33,740 bases of DNA. It comes from Bryobacterales bacterium. GTDB lineage: Bacteria; Acidobacteriota; Terriglobia; Bryobacterales; UBA6623. Under the pieces are notes generated by a model. The model was not told the DNA's origin and did no database searches. It worked only from the letters and a program-made list of their open reading frames with translations. The DNA is taken from assembly GCA_022823865.1 (NCBI GenBank), contig JAJEHF010000173.1:1-33740 (forward strand). Direction: 5' to 3'. Of this stretch, positions 24,904-33,690 are shown piece after piece; the stretch's first letter is position 1, and each line of letters starts with the position of its first letter. Made by a program: the position numbers and the translations under genes.

Positions 24904-26742
24904 ATGCTGGAAGATCGCGATCTGCGTTCCATCCAAGAGGTACGCACCAAGGTCGAGGCCGCCTACGCTGCTTTCCAGGCCTTTGAGAGCTTCAGCCAAG
25001 AGCAGGTGGACGCCATCGTCGCAGCCATGGCGCAAGCGGCGCGGGAGCACTCCGAACGCTTGGCACGCATGGCGGTCGAAGAGACTGGCTACGGAAACGT
25101 ACGGGACAAGATTGCCAAGAACCTGCTCAACGCCGACCTGCTGCACCAGAAGATCGCCCCGCTGAAGACGATCGGCGTGCTGGGCGAAAAACCGGAACTG
25201 GGTATTACCGAATTGGCCGTGCCGGTGGGCGTGGTGGCCGCCGTGCTGCCCACCACCAACCCAACTTCGACGGCCTTCTTCAAGTGCTTGATCGCGGTCA
25301 AGGCGGGCAATGCCATCGTCAACAGCCCGCATCCCCGCGCGCGCAACTGTACGTGCGAGTCAGCGCGCATCCTCGCCGAGGCCGCCGAGGCGGCCGGCGC
25401 GCCGAAAGGCTTGATCCAATGCGTGGACGAGGCCACCATCGCCGGCACCAACGAGTTGATGCAGCACAGGCGCGTCGGCATCATTCTCTCCACCGGTGGC
25501 GCGGGCATTGTTAAGGCCGCCTACTCAAGCGGCAAGCCCGCGCTAGGCGTGGGCGCCGGGAACGTGCCCGTGCTAGTGGACGACTCGGCCGATATCGAGG
25601 CCGCGGTCGCATCCATAGTGGACGGCAAGTCGTTCGATTTCGGCACGGTGTGCTCGAGCGAGCAGACCCTCGTCGCCCACCGCAAGCACAGCGATCGGAT
25701 CTGGGCGGCTCTGGAAGCCAACGGCGCCCACCGCTGCGATGAGGCGCAATCCGAGCTGCTTGCAGCCCGCTTGTTCACGGAGTCGTTTCGCATCCATCCG
25801 GATTGCGTGGGACAGTCGCCGCAGAAGATCGCCCAGATGAGCGGCTTCGAAGTGCCGCAATCGGCCCGGATCCTCGCGCTGCAGATCGATGGCGTCGGCC
25901 GGGAGCATCCCATGTCGGCAGAAAAGCTCTCGCCCGTGCTGTCGGTGTATTTCGTCGACAGTTTCGAGGAAGCGGTCGATGCCTGCGTCGCCGTCCTCAA
26001 CTTCGGCGGGCGCGGGCACACCTGCGTGATCTACTCCGAGGATGAAGAGCACATCCGCGAGTATGGCCGTCGAGCGCCGGCATTCCGCGTGCTGGCCAAC
26101 ACCCCGGCGCCCCAAGGGTCCACGGGCATCACCACCGGCATCGAGCCCTCGATGACCTTGGGCTGCGGCGCGATCGCCGGCAATTCGACCGGCGACAACA
26201 TCGGCCCCACTCACCTGTTCCACGTCAAGCGGATCGCCCGCCACGTGCGCTCGGCCGAAGAAGCGTTCGTGAGCGAGGAGGCCAAGCGCTACTTTGCGGC
26301 GGTCGCCAGCGGCAGTGACTTCGGAGGCGGACCGACCGACTCCGCTTCCGCCGCATCGTCCGAGAACGGCAGATCCGGAGTCGCGGCACGCGTAGACCAG
26401 TATCTGGCCAGCCGCGGGGAGCAGACGCCTGCCAGCGCACCGGCCGCGGCAGCTTCCCCGGTCGGGGCCGTTGTGGACCGTTTCCTACAACGCAGAGCGG
26501 CTGCGGCGCCCGGCCCGGAGGCTACGGTTCCGGCCGTTGCGCCGCCAGCGCCAACGGCCACAACAGCTGACCCGCCGCCGCCGGCACCGAAGGTCCGGCC
26601 GGTGGCCTTCGTGTGCGAGGGAGACATGCGCAAAGCCATGCACACGGGCGCGAAGATCTACGTTTCCAAGAGCACGATTGTGACGCCGGCGGCTCGGGAT
26701 CTCGACAACGGCGGTGACATCCTGGTCCAGACCGAGGCTTAG
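24904..26742 (+). CDS. CoA-acylating aldehyde dehydrogenase of a microcompartment, with long C-terminal tail
   Basis: Residues 1-470 match EutE/PduP-type enzymes that convert an aldehyde plus CoA and NAD to acyl-CoA inside microcompartments. Catalytic Cys250 lies in FGTVCSSEQTLV, and LSTGGAGIVKAAYSSGKPALG and NFGGRGHTCVIYSEDE are typical. At 612 residues it exceeds the usual 460-490. The tail holds two similar amphipathic segments, GVAARVDQYLASR (492-504) and GAVVDRFLQRR (521-531), which look like encapsulation peptides. An Ala/Pro linker follows, then an end module (about 564-612) with CEGDMRKAMHTGAKIYV and TIVTPAARDL. The module recalls TPxARDL segments in other microcompartment proteins such as EutT; its role is unknown. 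It lies nine bases after the shell gene. Confidence 0.93.
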   Translation: MLEDRDLRSIQEVRTKVEAAYAAFQAFESFSQEQVDAIVAAMAQAAREHSERLARMAVEETGYGNVRDKIAKNLLNADLLHQKIAPLKTIGVLGEKPELGITELAVPVGVVAAVLPTTNPTSTAFFKCLIAVKAGNAIVNSPHPRARNCTCESARILAEAAEAAGAPKGLIQCVDEATIAGTNELMQHRRVGIILSTGGAGIVKAAYSSGKPALGVGAGNVPVLVDDSADIEAAVASIVDGKSFDFGTVCSSEQTLVAHRKHSDRIWAALEANGAHRCDEAQSELLAARLFTESFRIHPDCVGQSPQKIAQMSGFEVPQSARILALQIDGVGREHPMSAEKLSPVLSVYFVDSFEEAVDACVAVLNFGGRGHTCVIYSEDEEHIREYGRRAPAFRVLANTPAPQGSTGITTGIEPSMTLGCGAIAGNSTGDNIGPTHLFHVKRIARHVRSAEEAFVSEEAKRYFAAVASGSDFGGGPTDSASAASSENGRSGVAARVDQYLASRGEQTPASAPAAAASPVGAVVDRFLQRRAAAAPGPEATVPAVAPPAPTATTADPPPPAPKVRPVAFVCEGDMRKAMHTGAKIYVSKSTIVTPAARDLDNGGDILVQTEA

Positions 26743-27451
26743 GCTCCTGCAGGCGCTGTCGGCAGCGGCTCTCGCAACAGTCGGCCTGCATCTGGCGCCC
26801 GTGGCAGCGCAGGCGCCTCCCGGCCCGATTCCCGCGAGCGAGGAGCTGCGCTATTCCATCCATTGGCCGAGCGGGCTCAGCTTCGGCTCGGCGCTGTTCA
26901 AGGCGCGCTTCACCGATCCGGGTTGGCGCTTCGAATTCGATCTCCAAGCCAGCCTGCCCAAGATCGAGATCAACGACCGGGCCGTCTCGCGCTCCGACGA
27001 GCAGATGTGCGGCCAGGAGTTCACGAAGCACATCCTCCACGGCAACAAGCGAGCCAACGAACTGCTGCGCTTCCGACCGAACGCGGTCGAGCGCATCAAC
27101 TTGGAGCAGGCCGAGGAAGCACGCCCCGGCGTGACCCCGGTCCAAGACTGCGCCCGGGACGCCTTGGCCTTCCTGTACTTCCTGCGGACCGAGCTCGCGG
27201 CCGGGCGCATCCCGCCTCCAAGCACGGTCTTCTTCGGCGCAGGCTATCGAGTCCGGCTCGAGCATGCCCAGACCCGCTGGCTGGTATGGGACGGCCAGCG
27301 CCAGCTCGCCGACGAGATCCGGGTCTCCGTGCGCGGGCCGGGATCTCAGCATGAGCTGTCGGCATATTTCGGCCGCGACGAGTCGAGGGCGCCGCTGCTG
27401 TTTCGCATGCAATTCGACGCCGAGAGCTTCACCATGCGCCTGCAGGAGTGA
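26714..27451 (+). CDS. DUF3108-type exported protein
   Basis: This 245-residue protein starts at GTG 26714, overlapping the aldehyde dehydrogenase by 29 bp. A signal peptide is present (LLQALSAAALATVGLHLAPVAAQA). The mature part is beta-rich: ELRYSIHWPSGLSFGSALFK, then a loop with CGQEFTKHILHG, and a second half with ARDALAFLYFLRTELAAG and PPSTVFFGAGYRVRLE. This matches the DUF3108 layout of periplasmic, lipocalin-like proteins often found in Acidobacteriota. Function is unknown. The overlap suggests co-transcription with the microcompartment genes, although an exported protein has no obvious part in a cytoplasmic shell. Confidence 0.75.
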   Translation: MTSWSRPRLRLLQALSAAALATVGLHLAPVAAQAPPGPIPASEELRYSIHWPSGLSFGSALFKARFTDPGWRFEFDLQASLPKIEINDRAVSRSDEQMCGQEFTKHILHGNKRANELLRFRPNAVERINLEQAEEARPGVTPVQDCARDALAFLYFLRTELAAGRIPPPSTVFFGAGYRVRLEHAQTRWLVWDGQRQLADEIRVSVRGPGSQHELSAYFGRDESRAPLLFRMQFDAESFTMRLQE

Positions 27452-27487
27452 CAGCTGCGCCGCGCCGGGGCCAGCTTGCGGGCCCGG

Positions 27488-30148
27488 TTACCAGAACAGC
27501 TTCAGCTGGAACCGGAACGTCCTGCCGTCATTGAGCGTGTTGTTGATCTGCCCAAAGCTGGGTGAGGTCAGTGTCTTGCCCGGCTCCGCGAATTGCGGAG
27601 TGTTGAAGAAATTGATCGACTCGGCCCGTAATTCCATCGAATTGTCCGATCCCAGCGCGAAGCGCCGCGAGAGCGACGCGTTGACATTGGCAATCTTGCC
27701 CTTGCGAAAGGTGTTGCGCCCGAGGTCGCCCGCCTGTTCGAGCGGGGCGTTGACGAAGCGAAAGGCGCTGCCAGGCAGCAACGCTTCGGAAGTGTCCGGC
27801 GAGCCGATGACGCGACCCAGCACAGACGGATCCAGCAGCATCGGCCGGTCGCCGCTGCGCCCGTCGACATTTCCGAAGTCGGGGCCGTCCGACCCCGACT
27901 CGATGGTAAACGGCGTGCCGGACTTGAGGAGCGAGACCGTGGAGATCATCCACCCGCCGAAGAGCTTGCCGGCCCAGCCGCCCAAAGCCTTCCGCGGCAC
28001 CGTATAACCGGCCTGTAGCAGGAAGGCGTGCGGCTGGTCGAAGTCACTGAGGGCTTTGAGGTCGCGGTGCGAATCGAACTCAGTCTGAGAAACCGCCACC
28101 CGCGCGTCCGGCCCGGAAGCAGTGTTGGTGTAGGAACCGCCAAGATCGAGGGACTTGCTCAACCAATACGAGGAGTTGAGCGTGAAGCCCCGCCAATTCG
28201 GTGTCGTGAGCGTGACCCTGCCCGCATCAAAGTAGGCGCGCGAGCCGTTGTGGATGAACAGGTGCTCGTAGATGCTCTGGTCAGCGCGCCGATCGTTCAG
28301 ATTGGCGACGGTAGACAGCATGCCCGGCACCTCGCGGCCGCGATTGAGGAAGTACGTGATGATCAGCTTGTGGGCGCGGCTGCCGACATAGCCCAGCTGC
28401 AGCCTCCAGTCCGAGCCAAGCCGCCGCTCCCAGCTGAAGTTGTACTGGTGGGAGTACGGCACAGCTAGGTCCGGCCCGGGCTCGATCTTGCTCGAGCGGC
28501 CGCCCGGCTGCCGCTTGGAGTGGTCGAGCAGCGAACGATACGTGGCGAGGTCGGGCCGGAGGATCACCGATGTGACGGTGTGCGGCGGGTTGAGCCGATC
28601 CTGCCCGTAAGTTACCGGGAAGATGTCGCCGTAGTGCGTGCCGTAGGCGGCCCGAATCACGCCTGCCTCGCCCGGCAGTCGGTAGGCGAATCCGAACGTG
28701 CCCGCGAAATTGTTCAGGTCCGAGCCCATGGCCAGCTCGCTCCGGCCGGTCACATCGATCGGGCGCGTGAACGGCTGGTAGCGCAGCCCCAGATGGAACG
28801 TGAGTCGGTCGCTGGCCTGCCAGCGGTCGCCGAGGAAGAAGCTGTTGTGCCAGTTGCGGAAGCCGCGGTACGTGGATCCGAGCGAAGCGATCAACCGACT
28901 TGGCAGCCCGAAGCGCACGTTGGTGATGGCATCATTGCCGAAATTGGGGCGGAATACCAAGATGCCCCGCGCTCCGTCAGGCTCCTCGCCGTTGTACTGC
29001 AGTCGCGTCAGCGCGAATCCGGCGGTGATCTCGTGCTTGCCACGGGTGTGCCGCAGAGTGGCGGCTTGGCGGAAGCGATTCTGGGCACGATCCAGCGGGA
29101 TGATCGGGAACGGCCCGAGATTGGTTAGCGCGCGGCCAATCATGATCGGGCCCAGCGCCCCCTCCGCGGGGAGCAGCAGCGACCCGAGGCGATCCAGCCC
29201 CGACGAAAGCTCCAAGATCGTGGAAGGGGTGAATGAGCGGCTCCAAGTGATGCGCGCGGCATGCGACTTGGTGTCCGTGTCGGGATTCTGTCCAACCACA
29301 AGCTGGAAGGCATCGACGTTTTGCGCGGTCCACGCGTAGCGCAGCGCCAGATTGCCGCCAAGCGGCCCCGCGCGATCGAGTTGGATCCGGGCCGAATCCG
29401 TGTTGATACTCTGCAAGCTGTTTGTGTTCAGTGCGCGGTCAGCGATGTCCGGACGGTTCGGCGCATCTTTGGGATACGCTCCGAGAATCCGCTCAACTGC
29501 AGCGCGGGTGGCCGGATCGCGGGCCAGCGGCGTGCGCTCCTCGGGCAGCGGCACCAGCACGTTGCCGTTGACGTTGCCGCGAATCTTGTTCTGCGAGGCG
29601 CTCAGGGTAAGCGCTCCGAGCGGGCCGGCGGGGGCGCTTAGATTGAGGCCGTAGAAGTTCTCGCGGGCCGGCTTGACCGGGCCGACTTGAAAGAACGAGC
29701 GGGCCGAGAAGACGCTGTTGTTGTGGCGCCAGAACGCGTCGCCGTGAAACCCGGACCCTCGCGCGGGCCCGGCATGCACCGGCGGGGTAGGAGGCTTGCC
29801 GTACTCGGAGCCGAAATAGCCGCGATCCACGGCGAACTCCGAGACGATCGTGGCGGTCGTGCCTAGGCGGATGTTGAGCTCCTTCAGCGCGTTGTTGTCC
29901 ACCAGGTTGAACTGGACGTTCTCGTTGCGCCGGCTCTCGCCTGCTTCGGAGGAGGTCTCCCCGAGCAGGTTCATGTCGGTGCGGTCCGACCCGGCGAGCG
30001 GCTCCGTCTCGCCTGCCTCGCCCTCCGGCTCGGTCGCGGAGGGTTCGGGAACCTGCTCCGCCGACTCGCCGGCCGCCGCTGGAAATGCGAGAGCGAGCGT
30101 CGCAACGGCCGCGACGGCCCATAGGCGACTCTGCCTCGAGGTAGACAC
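27488..30148 (-). CDS. TonB-dependent-receptor-like outer-membrane beta-barrel protein
   Basis: This protein of about 886 residues has a signal peptide (LWAVAAVATLALAFPAAAGES), an acidic linker, and a short plug-like region with RRNENVQFNLVDNNALKELN. A long barrel follows with recurring strands such as NWHNSFFLGDRWQASDRLTF and FSWERRLGSDWRLQLGYVGS. The last residue is an aromatic Trp (FQLKLFW), as expected for outer-membrane barrels. The pattern is that of acidobacterial (Solibacter-like) TonB-dependent receptors of unknown ligand. The N-terminal carboxypeptidase-regulatory-like domain of many relatives is missing. GTG 30148 is chosen over TTG 30169, because TAGCAT lies upstream at leaderless distance and an out-of-frame ATG separates them. 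Confidence 0.88.
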   Translation of the reverse strand: MSTSRQSRLWAVAAVATLALAFPAAAGESAEQVPEPSATEPEGEAGETEPLAGSDRTDMNLLGETSSEAGESRRNENVQFNLVDNNALKELNIRLGTTATIVSEFAVDRGYFGSEYGKPPTPPVHAGPARGSGFHGDAFWRHNNSVFSARSFFQVGPVKPARENFYGLNLSAPAGPLGALTLSASQNKIRGNVNGNVLVPLPEERTPLARDPATRAAVERILGAYPKDAPNRPDIADRALNTNSLQSINTDSARIQLDRAGPLGGNLALRYAWTAQNVDAFQLVVGQNPDTDTKSHAARITWSRSFTPSTILELSSGLDRLGSLLLPAEGALGPIMIGRALTNLGPFPIIPLDRAQNRFRQAATLRHTRGKHEITAGFALTRLQYNGEEPDGARGILVFRPNFGNDAITNVRFGLPSRLIASLGSTYRGFRNWHNSFFLGDRWQASDRLTFHLGLRYQPFTRPIDVTGRSELAMGSDLNNFAGTFGFAYRLPGEAGVIRAAYGTHYGDIFPVTYGQDRLNPPHTVTSVILRPDLATYRSLLDHSKRQPGGRSSKIEPGPDLAVPYSHQYNFSWERRLGSDWRLQLGYVGSRAHKLIITYFLNRGREVPGMLSTVANLNDRRADQSIYEHLFIHNGSRAYFDAGRVTLTTPNWRGFTLNSSYWLSKSLDLGGSYTNTASGPDARVAVSQTEFDSHRDLKALSDFDQPHAFLLQAGYTVPRKALGGWAGKLFGGWMISTVSLLKSGTPFTIESGSDGPDFGNVDGRSGDRPMLLDPSVLGRVIGSPDTSEALLPGSAFRFVNAPLEQAGDLGRNTFRKGKIANVNASLSRRFALGSDNSMELRAESINFFNTPQFAEPGKTLTSPSFGQINNTLNDGRTFRFQLKLFW

Positions 30149-30159
30149 GGCGGATTCCC

Positions 30160-30165
30160 ATGCTA
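30160..30165 (-). promoter_or_regulatory. Possible -10 box of the TonB-receptor-like gene
   Basis: The minus strand reads TAGCAT, GGGAAT, CCGCC and then GTG 30148, predicting a five-base leader. There is no Shine-Dalgarno. The box overlaps the alternative TTG-start frame, so both cannot be right. Confidence 0.3.
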
Positions 30166-30237
30166 CCAACGCACGCCGCAGGCGGCCGAGCAGAGTCGGC
30201 GGACCGCGCCTGCGCGGGCCGCGCCGGGGGACTACGC

Positions 30238-31794
30238 TCAGAACACCCGCACGACCCCGCCCTCGGCGCGGTAACGCTGGTACTGGTAGAGCGTGAGGTT
30301 CGAGGACCTATTCTCGCGGATGAGAGAAAGCGAAGGGGAGAAGCCCATGACTTGGATCTTCCGGTTGTGCAGAGCGGCCCGCGTGAACCACAGCCGCGTG
30401 TGCGGCGGCTCGGGGCTGAAAAGCGCATTCGGCTGATCGAAATCGGTCAGGAAGTACTGCTGTGCGCCAGTCAAGGTGAAGCCGAACGGCAGGTCATAGG
30501 TGCCCATCACGCCCAGCCATCGCGAGCGGTGGCGCGTCGCCAGGCGGTCGGTGTTCTCCCGGCCCGAGCCCGCCATGAAGCGCACGTTCAGCGATGGCAA
30601 CACGGCGAAGCTTGCGAACGACTGGGCGTTCCAGCTGAAGCCCGGCCCGCCGATCGCACCCTGCGTGCCAAGCGCCGTCTGGCGGGAAGCTTCCACGCTG
30701 CCCCCCACCCATAGCCGTCGCGTGACAAGTCGCACGCCTTCGAAGCGGAACCCGTATTGGCGGCTGTAAGGACGGCCGTTGACGGCGCGCTTGTCCGCTT
30801 GGAACAGAAGGCTCATCTGGCCCTTGGAAGTGATGAAACGCGGGCCGGCATACAGGCCGTAGTTGTAATCGTCGAACTCTCCCCCGGAGTACTCGCGGCG
30901 GAAGACCGAGCCGCCCACGCGAAGTCGGACTGCCGCGCCAGGCATCCACTTGAACTTCGGAAGCGGCCTCTGGATCTCGGAGCCGAATGCGGCGACGACC
31001 CCGATGCCGCTGGTAGCGCGGGCTTGGTCGTCAAGCTGGAATGGCAAACCGAAGATGTTCACCGTCTGCGCCGAAGTGGATGTGTTCACGTTGGTGTCTG
31101 GCGCCAACGCCAGGCTGAGGCTGCCGGTCGCGCGCTTGCGAGCGCGGCAGATCTGAATAAAGCGCCGGACATTGAAGGCGACCTGCGGCGGCACATCGGC
31201 GCCCAGCACGCGTATGAAGTGCTGCTCGGCCGCCCAGCAGTCGTCGCCGAGCAAGTGCTTGAACAGGTTGGACGGAGGCTGGATGCAATTGCCCCGCGAA
31301 AACAGGGCGCGCGCCAGTTCCAGCCGGACGCGCAGCTGCGAGGGATCCGCGACGAGCATCCCGCGAAACGAGCGGACGGCGAGGTTGTAATTCTCCTTCA
31401 CCCCCAACTCCGTGTGCTTGACGCCCTTCCCGACCGCGACATCGGCCGCAGCCAGCGCGGCCAGTCCCGTCGTGAAGGCTGCCTGGTGCGAGTCTGGCCT
31501 GGCCTCGGCCACCGGCCGGATCAGCGTCAGCGCCTCCTCTCCGCGCCCCATTTCGAGCAGTCTCTCCGCAGCTGCGAGAGCTGCCCCGAGTTGCTGGTCA
31601 GTAGGGGCGTTGGCGGGCAGATCGGCGCCACGCGCACCTGCCGGGCTCCAAAGCAGGACCGAGACGATACAGAGCGCAGACGCCAGCTTGGGCCCTCGGC
31701 CTGCGAATGGTGGATCCGGCCGCGCGCCCGTCGGCGCTCCGCTGGGGCAGCGGCTAGACACCGGGCCTAGCCCGGCGTCGGGGTGGACTTCCAT
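30238..31794 (-). CDS. Slam-like (DUF560) TPR plus beta-barrel outer-membrane protein
   Basis: This 518-residue protein has a long basic N-region and then a hydrophobic signal segment (LASALCIVSVLLWSPAGARG). The N-terminal half of the mature protein is helical with TPR-like repeats (LAAAERLLEMGRGEEALTLI, LRVRLELARALFSRG). The C-terminal half is a 14-strand-type barrel introduced by LALAPDTNVNTSTSAQTVN, a hallmark of surface lipoprotein assembly modulators. Slam proteins move lipoproteins to the cell surface in Proteobacteria. In this phylum the role is inferred. ATG 31794 has a GGAG ribosome site seven bases upstream. It ends 90 bp before the TonB-receptor-like gene on the same strand and may share its transcript. 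Confidence 0.82.
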   Translation of the reverse strand: MEVHPDAGLGPVSSRCPSGAPTGARPDPPFAGRGPKLASALCIVSVLLWSPAGARGADLPANAPTDQQLGAALAAAERLLEMGRGEEALTLIRPVAEARPDSHQAAFTTGLAALAAADVAVGKGVKHTELGVKENYNLAVRSFRGMLVADPSQLRVRLELARALFSRGNCIQPPSNLFKHLLGDDCWAAEQHFIRVLGADVPPQVAFNVRRFIQICRARKRATGSLSLALAPDTNVNTSTSAQTVNIFGLPFQLDDQARATSGIGVVAAFGSEIQRPLPKFKWMPGAAVRLRVGGSVFRREYSGGEFDDYNYGLYAGPRFITSKGQMSLLFQADKRAVNGRPYSRQYGFRFEGVRLVTRRLWVGGSVEASRQTALGTQGAIGGPGFSWNAQSFASFAVLPSLNVRFMAGSGRENTDRLATRHRSRWLGVMGTYDLPFGFTLTGAQQYFLTDFDQPNALFSPEPPHTRLWFTRAALHNRKIQVMGFSPSLSLIRENRSSNLTLYQYQRYRAEGGVVRVF

Positions 31795-32073
31795 GGTGCT
31801 TCTCCTGCGCGGCGGCCCCAAGCAAGGTGTTCCGGGATCGCGCCCGGCAAGCACCCGCCACGTATCACTGTGTGCTGACAGATTCCATTATCGCCCGTAA
31901 GCAGTGCGTCGTGCCGGATCCATACCACCAGATGTTGAGGCTTGGTTCCGTTGGTTGGGCTGGCACAACCGTCGCGCAACAGGCGGCTGACACTCAATTG
32001 GACGCACGGGGGCGAGGGTTCGTGACGTTTCCGGAGCGTTCCAGTCCGCCGATGCCGTGAGGGAGGCCCGAAT

Positions 32074-33690
32074 TCACCGAGCGGCTTCCTCTGCCCTCTG
32101 GACAAAGATCGCCCGAGCTTCCTCAAATTGCGCCAGCACGTGCTCGCGCTCGCGCTCCGAACGCCACCCCGGATGGGCGCTGGCCTGCCGCGCTATGTCA
32201 TCGATCCATCGAACGAAGTACTCGGCATCGTCGCGGGAGCGGATCTGCTGATCGCCGCAGTACACGTAGATCGGCCCGGTCTCGGCATACAAACGGCTGT
32301 CGTCAACGGGCAGCACCGGGCCCGAGGTCGATGCCCGCAGCGTGTACCACCCGCTTTCCTCGACGCGGATCCGTTTGCGCAGACTGCCTGAGAGGCCACC
32401 GTCATCCAGCGGGATCTGCTCCACCACGTTGCCTTTGCGGATCAACTCGAGCTTGTCGGCGGGAAAAGCGGAATCCATGCGCGCGACCACCTCAACGCTC
32501 CCGCCTTCGGCCGGCAGTAGGATCTCGCCGCCCGGAATCTGCCCGTCGACGGCCAGCTGGAGCAGAGGGCCGTTCGTCACGAAGGTGCGCCCCGCTCGGA
32601 CCGCCTCGACCCAGCGACCCCACTCGAGCCTGTCGCCCAGGTAGGCGTACATGCGGGCCGCTCCGATGATGGGCGTGCGGTGGAGGTCCGTGATCGAGTC
32701 TTCCCCTCCCGACGCCGTAACCTTGAAGCCGCAATTCAGGGCCCGGTGCCAGACGGCAGCCGTGTGTTCGGCGTGCCGCGCGCTGGTCATCACCTCGAGA
32801 TAGGCAAAGCTGCCAAGGGCCAAATCGACGGGAAAGCCGCGGGCCGCCCCGTAGCCTCTCGATTCGGGATCGGACGAGAAGGGATGCACGTAGCCGCCCA
32901 GCGCGCCCTGGTTCCGAGCCAAGCGGAAGATATCGGTGTTGCTCGGATACAGGCTCTCGATGGCGGTGCCTTCGTAGCCGGTGGTGTAGGGGGAGAGCAG
33001 GTGCTCGGTGAGGTTGATGAAATTGATGTGCCCATAGAACGGCGGCCGGTACTCTTGCCCCCAAGACAAGATCTGTCCAGCCGTCGAGCGCAGCTCGTCG
33101 AAAGGCCCCCGGTAGGAGTGGTGGTCGAAGATGCGGTTGTCCTTGTTGGCGATCTTCTCGCCGACCATGTCCAGATCCTCGGCCGCGGCCATGAAGAGGA
33201 GGTTCTCAGGAGTGTTGCGCAGGTTGCCGCCGTAGTTCATGTGCACGTGGTCGCTGCCGCTGTACCATCCCAGCGCGCCGAAGTCCGTGAATTGCTCGAG
33301 ATCGATCATCACGGAGGCCACGGCTCCTGATTCGATCTGAGCGGTCAGCTGCACTGGATAGCGCTCGAAACCCTTCGTGGCCAGCAGGGACACCTCGCCC
33401 ACCGGCAGCCTCAGCGAGAACTCGCCGGTGGTGTGAAAGGCATCCAAGTCCAGAGCGCGTGCCGCGACCCTGTGGAAGGCGTCGGCGGGCGCATACGCCT
33501 TGCCGTCGGACGCGCGCAATTGGATTCTGGCCTCCGTCGACTGGCCGGACTCCGCTTCCCTGACCCGGACACGAAGCGTGCCCATCGGTCGGCGGTACAC
33601 CCAGGGCCATTTTTTTGTCCGAGTCCGAGGCAGTGCACGACAGTAGCCGGAGGGGCAGCGGCAGCCTGCTAGAGTTTGCGAGCTCGGCAT
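32074..33690 (-). CDS. CehA/McbA-family metallohydrolase (PHP-like)
   Basis: The protein has up to 538 residues. An N-terminal beta-sandwich (about 36-135, starting MGTLRVRVREAESGQ) precedes a PHP-like metal-dependent hydrolase domain with SGSDHVHMNYGGN (HxH), AAAEDLDMVGEKIANKDNR, GHINFINLTEH, GGYVHPFS and TASGGEDSITDLHRTP. CehA and McbA hydrolyse carbaryl, but the family is broad and the natural substrate is unknown. Start ATG 33690 gives an unlikely, Cys-rich N-terminus; ATG 33585 is another choice. Relatives are exported, and a lipoprotein-like leader (from ATG 33721, with LRLLSC) is present in a different frame up to a run of seven A/T at 33610-33616, so a frameshift or a slippery site is possible. 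Confidence 0.85.
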   Translation of the reverse strand: MPSSQTLAGCRCPSGYCRALPRTRTKKWPWVYRRPMGTLRVRVREAESGQSTEARIQLRASDGKAYAPADAFHRVAARALDLDAFHTTGEFSLRLPVGEVSLLATKGFERYPVQLTAQIESGAVASVMIDLEQFTDFGALGWYSGSDHVHMNYGGNLRNTPENLLFMAAAEDLDMVGEKIANKDNRIFDHHSYRGPFDELRSTAGQILSWGQEYRPPFYGHINFINLTEHLLSPYTTGYEGTAIESLYPSNTDIFRLARNQGALGGYVHPFSSDPESRGYGAARGFPVDLALGSFAYLEVMTSARHAEHTAAVWHRALNCGFKVTASGGEDSITDLHRTPIIGAARMYAYLGDRLEWGRWVEAVRAGRTFVTNGPLLQLAVDGQIPGGEILLPAEGGSVEVVARMDSAFPADKLELIRKGNVVEQIPLDDGGLSGSLRKRIRVEESGWYTLRASTSGPVLPVDDSRLYAETGPIYVYCGDQQIRSRDDAEYFVRWIDDIARQASAHPGWRSEREREHVLAQFEEARAIFVQRAEEAAR

